Counted from the stretch's first letter, positions 27,095 to 37,283 are shown. The stretch is 64,000 nt of DNA from Candidatus Paraprochloron terpiosi LD05 (GCA_018141785.1 CP073341.1:2093422-2157421); one strand, 5' to 3'. Translations and numbers: made by a program. The notes: a model not told the origin generated them from the letters alone.

Positions 27095-28384
27095 TTATTC
27101 GGTTAAAATGGCGATCGCCCTAGCATAATAAGGGTCTTTAGTAGTAGCAACTAGGTCTGGGTTGTTCCTGAGCTGCTTTTTATCCTCTCTGGTTAATTCT
27201 ACCATAATATCCGGGGATACACCATGTCGATTGATATCTATGCCGCTGGGAGGATAATAGCGAGAGACAGTCACTGCTAAACCGGAACCGTCGGAGAGGG
27301 AATGAACCGACTGTACTGTTCCCTTACCAAAAGTGCGATCACCTACAATGGTAGCCCTCCCATTATCCTTGAAAGCTGCTGCCAAAATTTCGCTAGCACT
27401 AGCAGAGTTTCTATCCACCAATACTACTAAGGGCAGGTCTGTCAAAGCAGTGCGGTTAGCGGAGAATTCGCGATCACCCTCCCCTCTGTTTGAGGTCTTG
27501 ACAATTTTCCCATTTTCCAGGAACATGCGAGCAATATCCACACTAGCAAACAACAGTCCACCTGGGTTGCCTCGCAAGTCTAAAACAAAACCAGACACCC
27601 CCTGGGTTTGCAAATCTTCGATTGCTCCCTTCATCTGCTGGGCAGTGTGGGCGCTAAATTCGTCCAACTGAATATACCCCACCCTGAGTTGTCCTTCCTC
27701 TTTTAGCTCGTAACTCACAGAAGGCACTTCTATTTTAGCCCGAGTAATACTGAGGAACAAAGTTTCATCTCCACGAAGAACCTCCAATTCCACATTAGTT
27801 CCTGCCTCACCGCTAATTTCTGCCGCTGCTTGTTCCCGGGACATTAAAGAAGTTAATTTATTATTTATCTTGATAATTTGATCTCCTGGTTGGATTCCCG
27901 CCTTCATGGCTGGAGAATCTTTCAAGGTTTGCGCCACCGTTAGAATCTGAGTTTCCTCGTTAATTGTAATGCTCACACCGATACCGGATAATTCCCCAAA
28001 AGTTTTATTGGTTAAAACTTCAAACTTTTTTGGCTCCAGAAAGCGAGTATAGGGATCTCCCAATTCTTTTAAGACTTTTCTAATTGCCAAATAAGCTTCT
28101 TCACTGTTACTATATTGACGAGCCAGTAGTTCTTCTCGGATGTTTTCCCAATCTAGACTATTAAACTGTTGGTCTACAAATTCCCGGTTGACAATTTGCC
28201 ACACTTCATCTACCACAGTCTTAGGGCTGTCTTCTAAGGTTGTTCTAAGGTGGGCAGTAAAACTAGGGACAAAGGTAGCGAGGGTGGCGATCTGTGCGGT
28301 AGCGCAGATCAGGCTTATCCGCCGGATCGCCCCTCCTAATAGGATATTGTGGCGGAAGGAAATTTGTTTGGGGGACTTATTCAT
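27095..28384 (-). CDS. ctpB: Carboxyl-terminal processing protease (S41, CtpB-like)
   Basis: 429 residues: N-terminal hydrophobic export segment, PDZ domain (about 130-215) and S41 catalytic domain with RGNPGG, the catalytic serine in NSASASEI and the lysine in FGKGTVQS. Cyanobacterial Ctp proteases act in the lumen or periplasm; CtpA matures D1, and this one is closer to the CtpB group, although the symbol is tentative. Residues 21-32 (RRISLICATAQI) are encoded by an in-frame palindromic insertion in the signal sequence. Without it the family-like GGAI-ATLATFVPSF is restored. Confidence 0.85.
   Translation of the reverse strand: MNKSPKQISFRHNILLGGAIRRISLICATAQIATLATFVPSFTAHLRTTLEDSPKTVVDEVWQIVNREFVDQQFNSLDWENIREELLARQYSNSEEAYLAIRKVLKELGDPYTRFLEPKKFEVLTNKTFGELSGIGVSITINEETQILTVAQTLKDSPAMKAGIQPGDQIIKINNKLTSLMSREQAAAEISGEAGTNVELEVLRGDETLFLSITRAKIEVPSVSYELKEEGQLRVGYIQLDEFSAHTAQQMKGAIEDLQTQGVSGFVLDLRGNPGGLLFASVDIARMFLENGKIVKTSNRGEGDREFSANRTALTDLPLVVLVDRNSASASEILAAAFKDNGRATIVGDRTFGKGTVQSVHSLSDGSGLAVTVSRYYPPSGIDINRHGVSPDIMVELTREDKKQLRNNPDLVATTKDPYYARAIAILTE
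28286..28331. repeat. HIP1-nested in-frame palindromic insertion in ctpB
   Basis: GGCGATC...GATCGCC bounds with an inner hairpin ATCTGCGC/GCGCAGAT-like. Net 36 bases (12 codons). Removal restores the 10-mer GGCGATCGCC and the conserved signal sequence. Confidence 0.7.
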
Positions 28385-28435
28385 GGAATAATTTTGGTGA
28401 GAAACTTGCTGACTGGGTTAATAGTTTTTTCTATG

Positions 28436-28879
28436 TTAGCATTTATTTTTAGCCATGAAGTCTAGGAGAATTTTTTGATGAGGCTTTCCTATGGGTCTAA
28501 TTTCACCGGCTTTGCTGGAATAGGAATTACCTTGACGAATATCTTCCGGGTATAATAAATCCAAATCCCAACCCTCTTGCAGGACTAATTTGTCTATGGG
28601 TACTGTCAGTGGGGCGGAATAAACATGGCGAATTACATCTGAAGCGGCAGAATAGCAAAATTTTTGCACCTTGGTGGGGACGTAATTTATTTCTTCCCAT
28701 AATTCCCGTTCCAATGCTGCTTCTGGGGTTTCCTCTGACTCAAGATGACCGCCAAAAAGCCCCCAATAACCAGGATAGGGAATGCCGGGAATATTATCTC
28801 GCAATTGTAGCAAAAATTTACCTTCCCTGGTGAGGATAGCGAGGGCTACGGTTACAGGTTCCTGGATCACATCTGACAT
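28436..28879 (-). CDS. NUDIX hydrolase
   Basis: 147 residues with the Nudix box GGHLESEETPEAALERELWEEI (about residues 43-64; GX5EX7REXXEE form). It hydrolyses a nucleoside diphosphate linked to another moiety; the substrate cannot be told. The QLRDNIPGIPYPGYWGLFGG segment is typical of a cyanobacterial/bacterial subgroup. Divergent from folD. Confidence 0.85.
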   Translation of the reverse strand: MSDVIQEPVTVALAILTREGKFLLQLRDNIPGIPYPGYWGLFGGHLESEETPEAALERELWEEINYVPTKVQKFCYSAASDVIRHVYSAPLTVPIDKLVLQEGWDLDLLYPEDIRQGNSYSSKAGEIRPIGKPHQKILLDFMAKNKC

Positions 28880-28930
28880 CTTGATTTATCCTAAGTAATA
28901 AAATAAAATATATCTTATTCGTGCCCGAAA

Positions 28931-29791
28931 GTGACTGCCGAAATTCTCAATGGTAAAGCCCTAGGGCTGAAAATGCAGAGCAAACTGCTTCTTCGGGTGA
29001 AAACTTTACTCACAGCTAAGGGAAGACCCCCAGGACTGGCAGTACTCAGGGTGGGAGATGATCCAGCCTCTGCTATTTATATTCAAAATAAAGAACGAGC
29101 CTGCGCTAAAGTGGGCATTAGTTCCCAGGTGAGGCATTTTCCCGCCACTACCTCAGAAGCGGAAGTTCAGAGGGCGATCGCCTACCTGAATGCCGATGAA
29201 ACAGTGGATGGTATCCTCCTCCAATTACCCGTACCAGATCATTTGAATGCCGTTGCTCTGCTGCACCAAATTGAACCCCATAAGGACGTAGACGGACTCC
29301 ACCCGGTGAATTTGGGAGCCCTGGTGCGCTCGGAACCGAGTTTGAGAAGCTGCACTCCCGCAGGTGTGATGAAACTACTGGAAGAATATAACATTGAAGT
29401 GGCAGGGAAACGAGCAGTTGTGGTGGGACGAAGTATTTTAGTGGGCAAACCTCTCGCACTCATGCTACTGGCAGCAAATGCCACTGTTACTATTGCCCAT
29501 TCCCATACCCAAGACCTAGGGAAGATTACCAAAGAGGCAGATATTCTCGTGGTCGCCACAGGAAAGCCCAAAACCATCGGTGCAGAAATGGTGAAACCAG
29601 GGGCTGTTGTGGTAGACGTAGGAATCAATCGCTTGGATAGGGGGGAGGGTAAATACCAACTGGTGGGTGATGTGGATTTTGACGCCGTTTCCCAGATCGC
29701 CCGCTTTATCACTCCCGTTCCCGGGGGCATCGGACCCATGACGGTAGCTATGTTATTAGAAAATACAATTTCTAGCTATGAAATAAATTAG
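28931..29791 (+). CDS. folD: Methylenetetrahydrofolate dehydrogenase/cyclohydrolase FolD
   Basis: 286 residues from a GTG start. Conserved [14 protein letters not shown] (catalytic lysine region), [22 protein letters not shown] and the NADP-binding [16 protein letters not shown], ending [16 protein letters not shown]. Bifunctional enzyme of one-carbon metabolism in the cytosol. The start choice keeps the family N terminus [12 protein letters not shown]. The gene is followed by crtE after 65 bases. Confidence 0.93.
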   Translation: MTAEILNGKALGLKMQSKLLLRVKTLLTAKGRPPGLAVLRVGDDPASAIYIQNKERACAKVGISSQVRHFPATTSEAEVQRAIAYLNADETVDGILLQLPVPDHLNAVALLHQIEPHKDVDGLHPVNLGALVRSEPSLRSCTPAGVMKLLEEYNIEVAGKRAVVVGRSILVGKPLALMLLAANATVTIAHSHTQDLGKITKEADILVVATGKPKTIGAEMVKPGAVVVDVGINRLDRGEGKYQLVGDVDFDAVSQIARFITPVPGGIGPMTVAMLLENTISSYEIN

Positions 29792-29856
29792 GGAATGGTA
29801 AAATTGGCTCCTTTCAGGGATAATTAATCCAAATGATTGGTTTACAACATTAAGCG

Positions 29857-30786
29857 ATGGTAAAGACGGACGCAAAATTAGCTTCTGGGGGTAAAGCTGC
29901 CAAATTCGATTTGGCTACCTACTTGCAGCAAAGAAAGCTGATGGTGGAAGAAGCGCTAGATAATTCCTTGAGCATCACAAGAGTGGAAACAATCTATCAA
30001 GCAATGCGTTACTCCCTGTTAGCAGGAGGAAAGCGGTTGCGTCCCATTCTCTGTCTTGCCACCTGCGAACTCACTGGGGGAACAGTAGACATGGCTATGC
30101 CTACTGCCTGTGCCTTAGAAATGATTCACACCATGTCTTTGGTTCACGATGACTTGCCAGCCATGGACAATGATGACTATCGACGGGGCAAGTTGACTAA
30201 TCATAAGGTCTATGGGGAGGATATTGCCATTCTCACTGGAGATGGACTCCTGGCTTATGCCTTTGAATACGTAGCTGTACACACAAAAGATGTTGCCCCT
30301 GAGTTGCTGGTAGAAATCATGGCCCTTTTAGGTCGCACCGTAGGAGCAGAGGGATTGGTGGGTGGTCAGGTACTGGATTTAGAATCGGAGGGTAAACAGG
30401 ATATTACTGCTGATCAGCTTACCAGTATCCACAGAAAGAAGACCGGTACTCTGTTGGAAGCGGCGGTGGTGTCTGGGGCGATTTTAACAGGAGCACCCCA
30501 GGAGGAGAGAGCTAGGTTATCCGCCTATGCTTCCCAAATTGGGTTAGCATTTCAAATTGTAGACGACATTTTAGACATTACTGCAACTGGGGAAGAATTG
30601 GGTAAAACCGCAGGCAAGGATATCTTGGCCCAAAAAGCAACTTATCCCAGTCTCTGGGGATTGGAAAAATCCAAAACCCAAGCTGCTGAGTTAGTAGACG
30701 GGGCAATAGCTAGGTTAGCTCCTTATGGAGAGAAAGGTGAACCCTTACGGGCGATCGCCCGCTTTATTACCAACCGCAAATACTAA
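29857..30786 (+). CDS. crtE: Geranylgeranyl diphosphate synthase
   Basis: 309 residues of the trans-prenyltransferase family. First aspartate-rich motif [10 protein letters not shown], followed by RRGK, and second motif DDILD; GGKRLRP near residue 55. It makes the C20 precursor of carotenoids, the phytyl tail of chlorophyll and quinones. It lies between folD and a PAP2-like gene nine bases downstream, and this three-gene order is common in cyanobacteria. Confidence 0.92.
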   Translation: MVKTDAKLASGGKAAKFDLATYLQQRKLMVEEALDNSLSITRVETIYQAMRYSLLAGGKRLRPILCLATCELTGGTVDMAMPTACALEMIHTMSLVHDDLPAMDNDDYRRGKLTNHKVYGEDIAILTGDGLLAYAFEYVAVHTKDVAPELLVEIMALLGRTVGAEGLVGGQVLDLESEGKQDITADQLTSIHRKKTGTLLEAAVVSGAILTGAPQEERARLSAYASQIGLAFQIVDDILDITATGEELGKTAGKDILAQKATYPSLWGLEKSKTQAAELVDGAIARLAPYGEKGEPLRAIARFITNRKY

Positions 30787-30794
30787 GGAAAAGA

Positions 30795-31241
30795 ATGGAA
30801 GTAAACCTTGTTAACAATCCGATCCTGCTGGTAGCGCTCCTTGCTTGTTTCGTAGCTCAAGCATTGAAGGTAGTAGTAGAGCTAATTAAAAACCGCAAAC
30901 TCAACTTGCGCTCTTTGGTCAGTACTGGGGGTATGCCTTCCGCTCATTCAGCCTTAGTAGGTGCTCTCGCGACTGGGATTGGGCAAACGGTAGGGTTCAA
31001 CAGTCCCGAATTCGCCATCGCCGCCCTTTTCGCCGTTATCGTTATGTATGATGCGGCAGGGGTGCGTCAAGCAGCAGGGAAGCAGGCTCGTATTCTGAAT
31101 CAAATCATCGACGAACTCTTTGAGGACCATGAGTTTAATGAAGAAAAACTTAAAGAATTACTTGGGCATACTTTTACTCAAGTTTTTGTAGGCTTGGCAT
31201 TGGGTGTTGGGATTTCTTTAGTAGCAGCACGAGCTTTTTAA
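30795..31241 (+). CDS. Divergent PAP2 family (DUF212/YuiD-like) membrane protein
   Basis: 148 residues with about four membrane segments. Conserved NRKLNLRSLVSTGGMPSAHSALVGALAT and MYDAAGVRQAAGKQARILN, the signature of the acid phosphatase/vanadium haloperoxidase-related family. It starts nine bases after crtE and so is probably co-transcribed; it may dephosphorylate prenyl diphosphates, but that is only suggested by context. Confidence 0.85.
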   Translation: MEVNLVNNPILLVALLACFVAQALKVVVELIKNRKLNLRSLVSTGGMPSAHSALVGALATGIGQTVGFNSPEFAIAALFAVIVMYDAAGVRQAAGKQARILNQIIDELFEDHEFNEEKLKELLGHTFTQVFVGLALGVGISLVAARAF

Positions 31242-31290
31242 CAGTTACCAGTTACCAGTTACCAGTTACCAGTTATTAGTTATTAGTTAC
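31241..31290. repeat. Tandem GTTACCA-type simple repeat
   Basis: About five units of the seven-mer CAGTTAC/CAGTTAT type follow the PAP2-like gene. Similar tracts occur at 95-145 and 23990-24012. Confidence 0.6.
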
Positions 31291-31600
31291 CAGCTTTTGA
31301 GGGGTGTGGGGTGCTTTTATGAGCTTTAAATTCCCCAGTCAATACATATTCTAACCGCAGTTTCAACCAGGTAATGAACTGGCGGTTAGTAGAAATTATA
31401 GCGGCTGCTGGCTGAGGACACTTTGCTTTCACCTCTGCTAATTCCGGGGACTCTAAGAAAGCGGGTTCCTCCACGAGCCAAAAATCTATTTCCTTGTTCT
31501 TTTTCTCATAATCTTTGGTTCGTTCCCGCAGAACTTCCTCTAAGGGTTCTTCTTCCATGAGAAAACGTTTACTGGCTAAAACATAGTAATAAGTTTGCAT
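31283..31600 (-). CDS. ycf54: Ycf54, Mg-protoporphyrin IX monomethyl ester cyclase subunit
   Basis: 105 residues with the Ycf54/DUF2488 pattern: YYYVLASKRFLMEEEPLEEVLRERTKDY, then FWLVEEPAFL and CPQPAAAIISTNRQFITWLKLRLEYVLTGEF. Ycf54 is an accessory subunit required for the oxidative cyclase that forms ring E of chlorophyll. It lies 29 bases after pdxJ on the same strand, suggesting an operon. Confidence 0.92.
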   Translation of the reverse strand: MQTYYYVLASKRFLMEEEPLEEVLRERTKDYEKKNKEIDFWLVEEPAFLESPELAEVKAKCPQPAAAIISTNRQFITWLKLRLEYVLTGEFKAHKSTPHPSKAGN

Positions 31601-31629
31601 TTTTTGGTGTTTTTGTAGTTGACAATATC

Positions 31630-32358
31630 TTAAGATAAATTATACCCGTGCATGGCTAATTTCATGTCCCGAACTGCTCGTTCCATACCCACAAGAACAG
31701 CACGACTGACGATTGTATGACCGATATTTAATTCTTCTATACCGAGAATAGAAGCTACAGGGTAAACATTCTGATAGGTTAAACCATGACCAGCATTGAC
31801 TCGCAAACCAGCGGCGATCGCCTGTTCACAACCTTCAATTAACAGGGCTAATTCTTCCTGACGAGTTGTTTCAGACACTGCATTGGCATATTTTCCCGTG
31901 TGCAGTTCGATAAATTGGGCACCAGTTTCCGCTGCTGCGGCGATTTGTGCGGGAACAGCGTCGATAAACCAGCTGACGGGAATTCCTGCACCTTGCAACT
32001 TTTCCACTACCTCAGTGAATCGCTGCAAATCCTTTACCAGATCTAATCCTCCCTCTGTAGTCACTTCTTCCCGTTTTTCTGGTACCAAAGTGACGTAATT
32101 TGGTTTAACATTTAAAGCAAAGGCAATCATATTCTCAGTGGGAGCGATTTCTAAGTTTAAATGGCTTCTCACGGTTTCTCGTAGTAAGCGCACGTCTCGT
32201 TCTTGAATATGACGGCGATCTTCTCGAAGATGAACCGTAATACCGTCTGCACCGCCTAATTCTGCTAATATTGCTGCGGCGATAGGATCTGGTTCTACTG
32301 TCTGTCGCGCTTGTCTAATTGTAGCAACGTGATCAATGTTGACACCAAGAGTAAGCAA
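31630..32358 (-). CDS. pdxJ: Pyridoxine 5'-phosphate synthase PdxJ
   Basis: 242 residues, TIM-barrel. Conserved [39 protein letters not shown] and [12 protein letters not shown]. It condenses 1-deoxyxylulose 5-phosphate with aminoacetone phosphate to give pyridoxine phosphate. Intact, normal length; ycf54 follows closely. Confidence 0.94.
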   Translation of the reverse strand: MLTLGVNIDHVATIRQARQTVEPDPIAAAILAELGGADGITVHLREDRRHIQERDVRLLRETVRSHLNLEIAPTENMIAFALNVKPNYVTLVPEKREEVTTEGGLDLVKDLQRFTEVVEKLQGAGIPVSWFIDAVPAQIAAAAETGAQFIELHTGKYANAVSETTRQEELALLIEGCEQAIAAGLRVNAGHGLTYQNVYPVASILGIEELNIGHTIVSRAVLVGMERAVRDMKLAMHGYNLS

Positions 32359-32402
32359 GGGTTTCTGCTCCTAAAATTTTTGTTGCCTTTTGATATATGA
32401 TA

Positions 32403-32966
32403 TTAGCAATACAAGTCTTTCAGAGCTAAATTTACTGGTACTGAGACTAGATTTACCAAAGCTTGCTTGCTTTGGTGCTCAGTAAATAACCACTCTCCAT
32501 TAGATTGCTTCACAAATTGCTCTATCTGGAGCTGATGTTGGTGGATCAACAGATATTCCTGAAAAGTTGGAATGGTGCGGTATTTCTCAAATTTGTCCCC
32601 TCTATCATAGGTTTCAGTGGAATCTGACAAAATTTCCCCAATTAACAGGGGATTGATGACTGTATCTTTTCTACCAGGTTTGAGTGTCACTGGATCAGCT
32701 ATAACCATCACACCCGGGTAGGTGTAGACGTCACTTGCCCGGATCCAGAGCCGCTGATCCGTAATGAAGATGCTATAGGGTTTACCTCGTAAACCAAACC
32801 ACAGGAGTGCATTCAGAGCACTTGCAAGTTTGTTGTGTTGAGGGGTACCACCAGTCATAGGAATAATTTCTCCATTGCGGTATTCATGGCGGAGATCAGA
32901 TTCTACCTCTAGAGCTAGATAGTCTTCTGCTGTGTAGATTTTGGGTGAACTTGAGAGGGTAATCAT
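32403..32966 (-). CDS. Uma2-family (DUF820) putative endonuclease
   Basis: 187 residues of the PD-(D/E)XK-like DUF820 family: EDYLALEVESDLRHEYRNGEIIPMTGGTPQHN, the PGVMVIADP acidic strand, and EILSDSTETYDRGDKFEKYRTIPTFQEYLLI. No charged tail, unlike the copy at 9898. Activity unproven. Adjacent to pdxJ but probably independent. Confidence 0.85.
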   Translation of the reverse strand: MITLSSSPKIYTAEDYLALEVESDLRHEYRNGEIIPMTGGTPQHNKLASALNALLWFGLRGKPYSIFITDQRLWIRASDVYTYPGVMVIADPVTLKPGRKDTVINPLLIGEILSDSTETYDRGDKFEKYRTIPTFQEYLLIHQHQLQIEQFVKQSNGEWLFTEHQSKQALVNLVSVPVNLALKDLYC

Positions 32967-33054
32967 AGTTTCCGTTCTTCCAACTGGGTTTGGAGAGCTC
33001 GTATTCGGAGTAGCTCAAATCCTGTGATGGTTATACCCCACACTCTGACAAAAA

Positions 33055-33450
33055 TTAATCCAGATAACCCATTAAAGCAGCAGGATCGTCAATCTCATTG
33101 GAAGCAACGGGACGATTTCCCATAATACTAAAGGTTTCGCTCACTTTCAGCAGACTAGAAGAAATGGGACGATTCCCCGACACCGTAAGGGTACTGCTGA
33201 TTTTCATCCCGGTAGCAACCACAGGGCGGGAACCTCCCACGGAGGAATAGGTACTGACTACCTGGAGATGACTTGCTTCTACTGGGCGTCCCCCTGGTAG
33301 TAGGGTTTGAGGTTTATGGACTAAACTTCCAGCTTCTGGGGTTTTTGCTGGTTCTTCCTTGACAGACAAAACAACCATTTCCTTTTTCGTCTCAGTACCT
33401 TTCGCCTCCTCCTGAGGTTTCTTTTCGTTAGGTTTGGTTTTCACAGTCAT
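33055..33450 (-). CDS. Repeat protein with G-(N/S/G)-RP units
   Basis: 131 residues from the ATG at 33450, which has GGAG upstream (a TTG 15 bases earlier is less likely). A lysine/glutamate-rich disordered N terminus is followed by about 3.5 repeats of roughly 20 residues, each starting GGRPV, GSRPV, GNRPI or GNRPV and then strand-rich serine/threonine. Not a family I can name; looks like a small structural or interaction protein conserved in cyanobacteria. Divergent from uvrB. Confidence 0.65.
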   Translation of the reverse strand: MTVKTKPNEKKPQEEAKGTETKKEMVVLSVKEEPAKTPEAGSLVHKPQTLLPGGRPVEASHLQVVSTYSSVGGSRPVVATGMKISSTLTVSGNRPISSSLLKVSETFSIMGNRPVASNEIDDPAALMGYLD

Positions 33451-33593
33451 TCTCGTTATCTCCAAATTATCCTAAGATTTTGTCTTTATTTTTTTAAATC
33501 ACTATAATTATAAGGTATTGTACCAATATGAGATAATAAAATTTCACTGCTCTCAAACCCCCAATCTCCCTATCTCCCAAACCTCCCCACACC

Positions 33594-35612
33594 ATGGCTA
33601 AATTTGTCCTCAGCGCTCCCTTTCAACCCACCGGAGATCAACCTTCCGCCATCGCTCAACTGGTAGAAGGTGCCGGTCATCGGATGCAAACCCTCCTGGG
33701 TGCAACGGGAACCGGGAAAACCTTTACTATAGCCAGTGTCATCGCCCAGCTGCAAAAACCCACTCTGGTGCTGGCTCATAATAAAACCCTGGCTGCTCAA
33801 CTCTGTAACGAGTTACGGCAATTTTTCCCTACTAACGCTGTAGAATATTTTATCAGTTATTACGATTATTACCAACCAGAAGCTTACATTCCCGTCACGG
33901 ATACCTATATTGAGAAAACGGCGAAAATTAACGATGAAATCGATATGTTGCGCCACAGTGCAACCCGCTCTCTGTTTGAACGTCGGGACGTCATTATTGT
34001 AGCCTCTATTAGTTGTATCTATGGTTTGGGTATTCCCTCAGAATACCTCAAAGCGGCTATTATCCTGAAGGTGGGATTGGAAATGGACCAACGGCAATTA
34101 TTGCGAGATTTAGCTAAGGTACAGTATACTCGTAATGATTTGGATTTAAAACGAGGAAACTTTCGGGTGAAAGGGGATGTGTTTGAAATCGTCCCTGCTT
34201 ACGAAGACCGCATTTTGCGAGTAGAATTTTTTGGGGATGAAATTGAAGCTATTCGCTATCTGGATCCGGTTACAGGGGAAGCATTGCAGGATTTGGAAAT
34301 TGTTCATATTTACCCCGCTACTCACTTTCTTATTCCCGAAGAACAACGGGAGAGAGCTTTTGGAGAAATTGAAAAAGAATTGACAGAAACAGTAGCAGCA
34401 TTGGAAGCACAAGGTAAACTAGTAGAAGCACAAAGATTGGAACAACGTACTCGTTATGATTTAGAATTATTGCAGCAAGTGGGTTATTGTAACGGGGTGG
34501 AGAATTATTCTCGTTATTTTGCTGGTAGAGAACCCGGGGAACCACCGGAATGTTTGGTGGATTATATGGGAGCAGATTGGTTATTAGTGGTGGATGAGTC
34601 TCACGTCACAGTACCTCAAATTAGAGGTATGTATAATGGCGATCGCTCTCGGAAACAGGTGTTAATTGAACATGGCTTTCGCTTACCTTCAGCAAGAGAT
34701 AATCGCCCTCTCAAAGCAGAGGAATTTTGGGCTAAGGTAAAACAATGTATATTTGTCTCCGCAACCCCCGGAAATTGGGAAAGAGAACAGTCAGGGAAGC
34801 AAATAATTGAACAAGTAATTCGTCCCACTGGAGTGGTAGATCCGGAGATATTCGTCCGCCCCACAAAGGGACAAGTGGACGATTTGTTAGGGGAGATAAA
34901 AGCTAGGGTAAAGCGTCAGGAAAGGGTATTAATTACTACCCTCACCAAGAGAATGGCAGAAGATTTGACAGAATACTTTCAGGAGAGGGATGTGCGGGTG
35001 CAATATTTGCATTCCGAGATTCAGTCAATTGAGCGAATTGAAATTTTACAGGGGTTAAGGGAAGGGGAGTTTGATGTTCTCATTGGGGTAAATTTATTGC
35101 GGGAAGGATTAGATTTGCCTGAGGTATCTTTAGTGGCAATTTTGGATGCGGATAAAGAGGGGTTTTTACGCACTGAGCGCTCCTTGATTCAAACTATCGG
35201 CAGAGCAGCTCGTCATGTTAGGGGACAAGCTATTCTCTATGGAGATAATGTAACCGATAGTATGGCGCGGGCTAGAGAAGAAACCGATAGAAGAAGAGGC
35301 ATTCAGCTAGCATATAATCGTTTGCATGGTATTACCCCTCAGCCTATTGTGAAAAAGTCTCGGAATGAGATTTTATCCTTTTTGGATATGGGACGACGGT
35401 TGAATGGTAAACAATTAGAACAAGTATCTCATAAGGCTGAGGATTTGTCCTTGGAGCAAATTCCTCAATTAATTGAACAATTGGAAGAAAAGATGAAGGA
35501 AGCAGCCGCAAAGTTGGAATTTGAGAAAGCCGCTCAGTATCGCGGGCGCGTAGCGTGCCTTCGGCAGCGCATTAAGCAGTTGCGAGATAAATTACTGGGT
35601 ACTAGGTTATAA
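33594..35612 (+). CDS. uvrB: Excinuclease ABC subunit UvrB
   Basis: 672 residues. Walker [11 protein letters not shown], the beta-hairpin [26 protein letters not shown], the helicase C-terminal domain ([16 protein letters not shown]) and a C-terminal UVR motif. The UVR motif is interrupted: where relatives read YRDRIKQLRD this protein has about seven extra residues (GRVACLRQ, near 651-658) encoded by a repeat-like insertion. The frame is kept, so the core helicase is unaffected, but UvrC contact through the UVR helix pair could be changed. Confidence 0.93.
   Translation: MAKFVLSAPFQPTGDQPSAIAQLVEGAGHRMQTLLGATGTGKTFTIASVIAQLQKPTLVLAHNKTLAAQLCNELRQFFPTNAVEYFISYYDYYQPEAYIPVTDTYIEKTAKINDEIDMLRHSATRSLFERRDVIIVASISCIYGLGIPSEYLKAAIILKVGLEMDQRQLLRDLAKVQYTRNDLDLKRGNFRVKGDVFEIVPAYEDRILRVEFFGDEIEAIRYLDPVTGEALQDLEIVHIYPATHFLIPEEQRERAFGEIEKELTETVAALEAQGKLVEAQRLEQRTRYDLELLQQVGYCNGVENYSRYFAGREPGEPPECLVDYMGADWLLVVDESHVTVPQIRGMYNGDRSRKQVLIEHGFRLPSARDNRPLKAEEFWAKVKQCIFVSATPGNWEREQSGKQIIEQVIRPTGVVDPEIFVRPTKGQVDDLLGEIKARVKRQERVLITTLTKRMAEDLTEYFQERDVRVQYLHSEIQSIERIEILQGLREGEFDVLIGVNLLREGLDLPEVSLVAILDADKEGFLRTERSLIQTIGRAARHVRGQAILYGDNVTDSMARAREETDRRRGIQLAYNRLHGITPQPIVKKSRNEILSFLDMGRRLNGKQLEQVSHKAEDLSLEQIPQLIEQLEEKMKEAAAKLEFEKAAQYRGRVACLRQRIKQLRDKLLGTRL
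35544..35567. repeat. Short in-frame repeat insertion in the uvrB UVR motif
   Basis: The sequence GCGTAGCGTGCCTTCGGCAG interrupts what would be TATCGCGATCGCATT, again a HIP1 octamer. Related cores (GCGTCCCGCCTTTGGCG) occur at 35670-35690 and 50735-50755. Confidence 0.6.
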
Positions 35613-35631
35613 TGAAGACGGAGATTTTTTG

Positions 35632-35720
35632 AATCGCAGATAATTGCGAAGCTTTGCGTAAGCAACCGCGAAGCGTCCCGCCCTTGGCGTCTGCGGATAA
35701 ACGCCGATGAATACAGATAC
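35632..35720. repeat. Composite repeat: CGCAGATAAACG-type unit with nested palindrome
   Basis: Outer unit CGCAGATAA...CGGATAAACGCCGATGAATAC is split by TTGCGAAGCTTTGCG...AACCGCGAAGCGTCCCGCC. A second composite copy lies at 50683-50770. Confidence 0.65.
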
Positions 35721-35833
35721 AGTGTCATTGATAAGATAGGTAACCACTTTCCTTCTGTTCTCGACTTTTTGATAGTTACGGCAGTATGGGACTATATTAT
35801 ATAAGTTTGTAATCCTTGATTTCTTGAATTTCG

Positions 35834-36619
35834 ATGAAATACCTCAAAACAGCACAACAGGTAATATTATTAGCTCTCTCCATCCCTATTATAGGAGTTT
35901 TGGCGTCCCCTTCCTCTACCCCAACCAAAGCAGGGGAAGATTCACCCCACTGGTCTTACGGTGGTGCGGCTAATCCAACACAATGGGGGCGCTTAGGACA
36001 TGACTTCGCTCTGTGTGAAACCGGAAGAGATCAATCTCCCATAGATATTGATAATGCTGTTCTTGGTACCCCAGCAGACATAGTGTTTAACTACTCTGAA
36101 GCTCCGTTAGTGGTGGTCAATAATGGTCACACAGTGCAAGTCAACTACGAAAAGGGTAGCACAGTAAGTATCAATGGTGAGGAGTACGAACTGTTACAGT
36201 TTCATTTCCATACCCCTAGCGAGCATACTCTCTCAAGACGTGCTGCTGCAATGGAATTACACTTCGTCCATCGTAATGAAGAAGGAAAATTAGCGGTGGT
36301 TGGTGTCATGATGGAAAAAGGAAAAGCACATGCTTCAATTGATACAATCTGGAAACACATCCCTGGAGCAGGAGAAACTAATGCTGTTAAGGGTTTGACC
36401 ATGAATGCCGCTAGTTTATTACCCAATGGTAGCACTTATTACAGCTATTCTGGTTCACTCACTACCCCGCCTTGCAGCGAAGGTGTCAGCTGGAATGTGT
36501 TGGCAGAAACAATTCAAGTTTCTGAAGAGCAAATTGCTGCGTTTGAACAACTATACCAGGTGAATGCTCGTCCAATTCAACCGACAAATGGACGAATTAT
36601 TAAATTGCACCCAGAATAA
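35834..36619 (+). CDS. Alpha-type carbonic anhydrase, exported
   Basis: 261 residues with an N-terminal signal peptide (hydrophobic to about residue 25). Conserved HWSYGG, QSPIDI, LQFHFHTPSEH and MELHFVHRNEEG supply the three zinc histidines, and GSLTTPPCSEGV follows. It interconverts CO2 and bicarbonate in the periplasm or outside (EcaA type). It fits with the CcmO and Raf1 genes of the same window as part of inorganic carbon handling, although it is not in an operon with them. Confidence 0.9.
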   Translation: MKYLKTAQQVILLALSIPIIGVLASPSSTPTKAGEDSPHWSYGGAANPTQWGRLGHDFALCETGRDQSPIDIDNAVLGTPADIVFNYSEAPLVVVNNGHTVQVNYEKGSTVSINGEEYELLQFHFHTPSEHTLSRRAAAMELHFVHRNEEGKLAVVGVMMEKGKAHASIDTIWKHIPGAGETNAVKGLTMNAASLLPNGSTYYSYSGSLTTPPCSEGVSWNVLAETIQVSEEQIAAFEQLYQVNARPIQPTNGRIIKLHPE

Positions 36620-36937
36620 TATAGCCCAGATCGCCCGCGACGCGGGCGGGCTTCTACTACAGCTTATTGTTGCATTTGGGCTTTGATTCTTGCTATTACT
36701 TTTTTTTCCAATCAGGATCATCTGGGGAGATGGTTTTTTGGTTAGGTCGAGCATACCGAAGATATAATACCACAATTTATAACTTTAGGGTGCTGACGGT
36801 TTAACGTCCCCTGGATTAATTGATTTTATCAGGATAACATAGAGCCGAGGTCGCCTTTTATAGCAATTCAGAGAAATTTGTAGAAATGATTTAGACGCGC
36901 TATAGTATTATGACCATTACAGTACAGGAAAGGAAAG
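36620..36937. other. Intergenic region with palindrome and peptide relic
   Basis: Just after the carbonic anhydrase gene lies AGCCCAGATC-GCCCGC-GAC-GCGGGC-GGGCT, a nested palindrome related to the HIP1-associated family. On the minus strand, 36666-36773 encodes a short basic peptide ending DDPDWKKKVIARIKAQMQQ, possibly a gene remnant. Nothing else recognised. Confidence 0.45.
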
Positions 36938-37279
36938 ATGCGGTTTTTGACTAAATTGTTTGGACTAGCCTTAGTAGTTGCGGGTATTTATTTCTTGGGG
37001 AAAAATATTTACTTCACCACCTACGTGTCCTCCTATTGGTGGCGAGATATTTCCGCAGCGGGTAGTGTTTTATCTATTCTCGGGGGAGTTATCTCTCTGA
37101 TTTTCTTTCCCCAGGACATGAAAATGCTGGGGGGTGCTTTAGTTTTCCTCGGTATTGTGTTAGTATTTATCAATGGGAGCGTGGTTTTGAAACCAACTAG
37201 CCTTTGGTACTTATTCTTATCCTTTTCTTCCTTGATTGGCGGCTTAAAACTCATGAGTACGGGACGAATTAACTTCTAA
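36938..37279 (+). CDS. Small membrane protein, four predicted membrane segments
   Basis: 113 residues. Hydrophobic segments at about 5-22, 38-57, 63-82 and 86-104, separated by short loops (WWRDISAAGS). AGGAAAGG precedes the ATG. No family recognised. Confidence 0.65.
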   Translation: MRFLTKLFGLALVVAGIYFLGKNIYFTTYVSSYWWRDISAAGSVLSILGGVISLIFFPQDMKMLGGALVFLGIVLVFINGSVVLKPTSLWYLFLSFSSLIGGLKLMSTGRINF

Positions 37280-37283
37280 ATTA

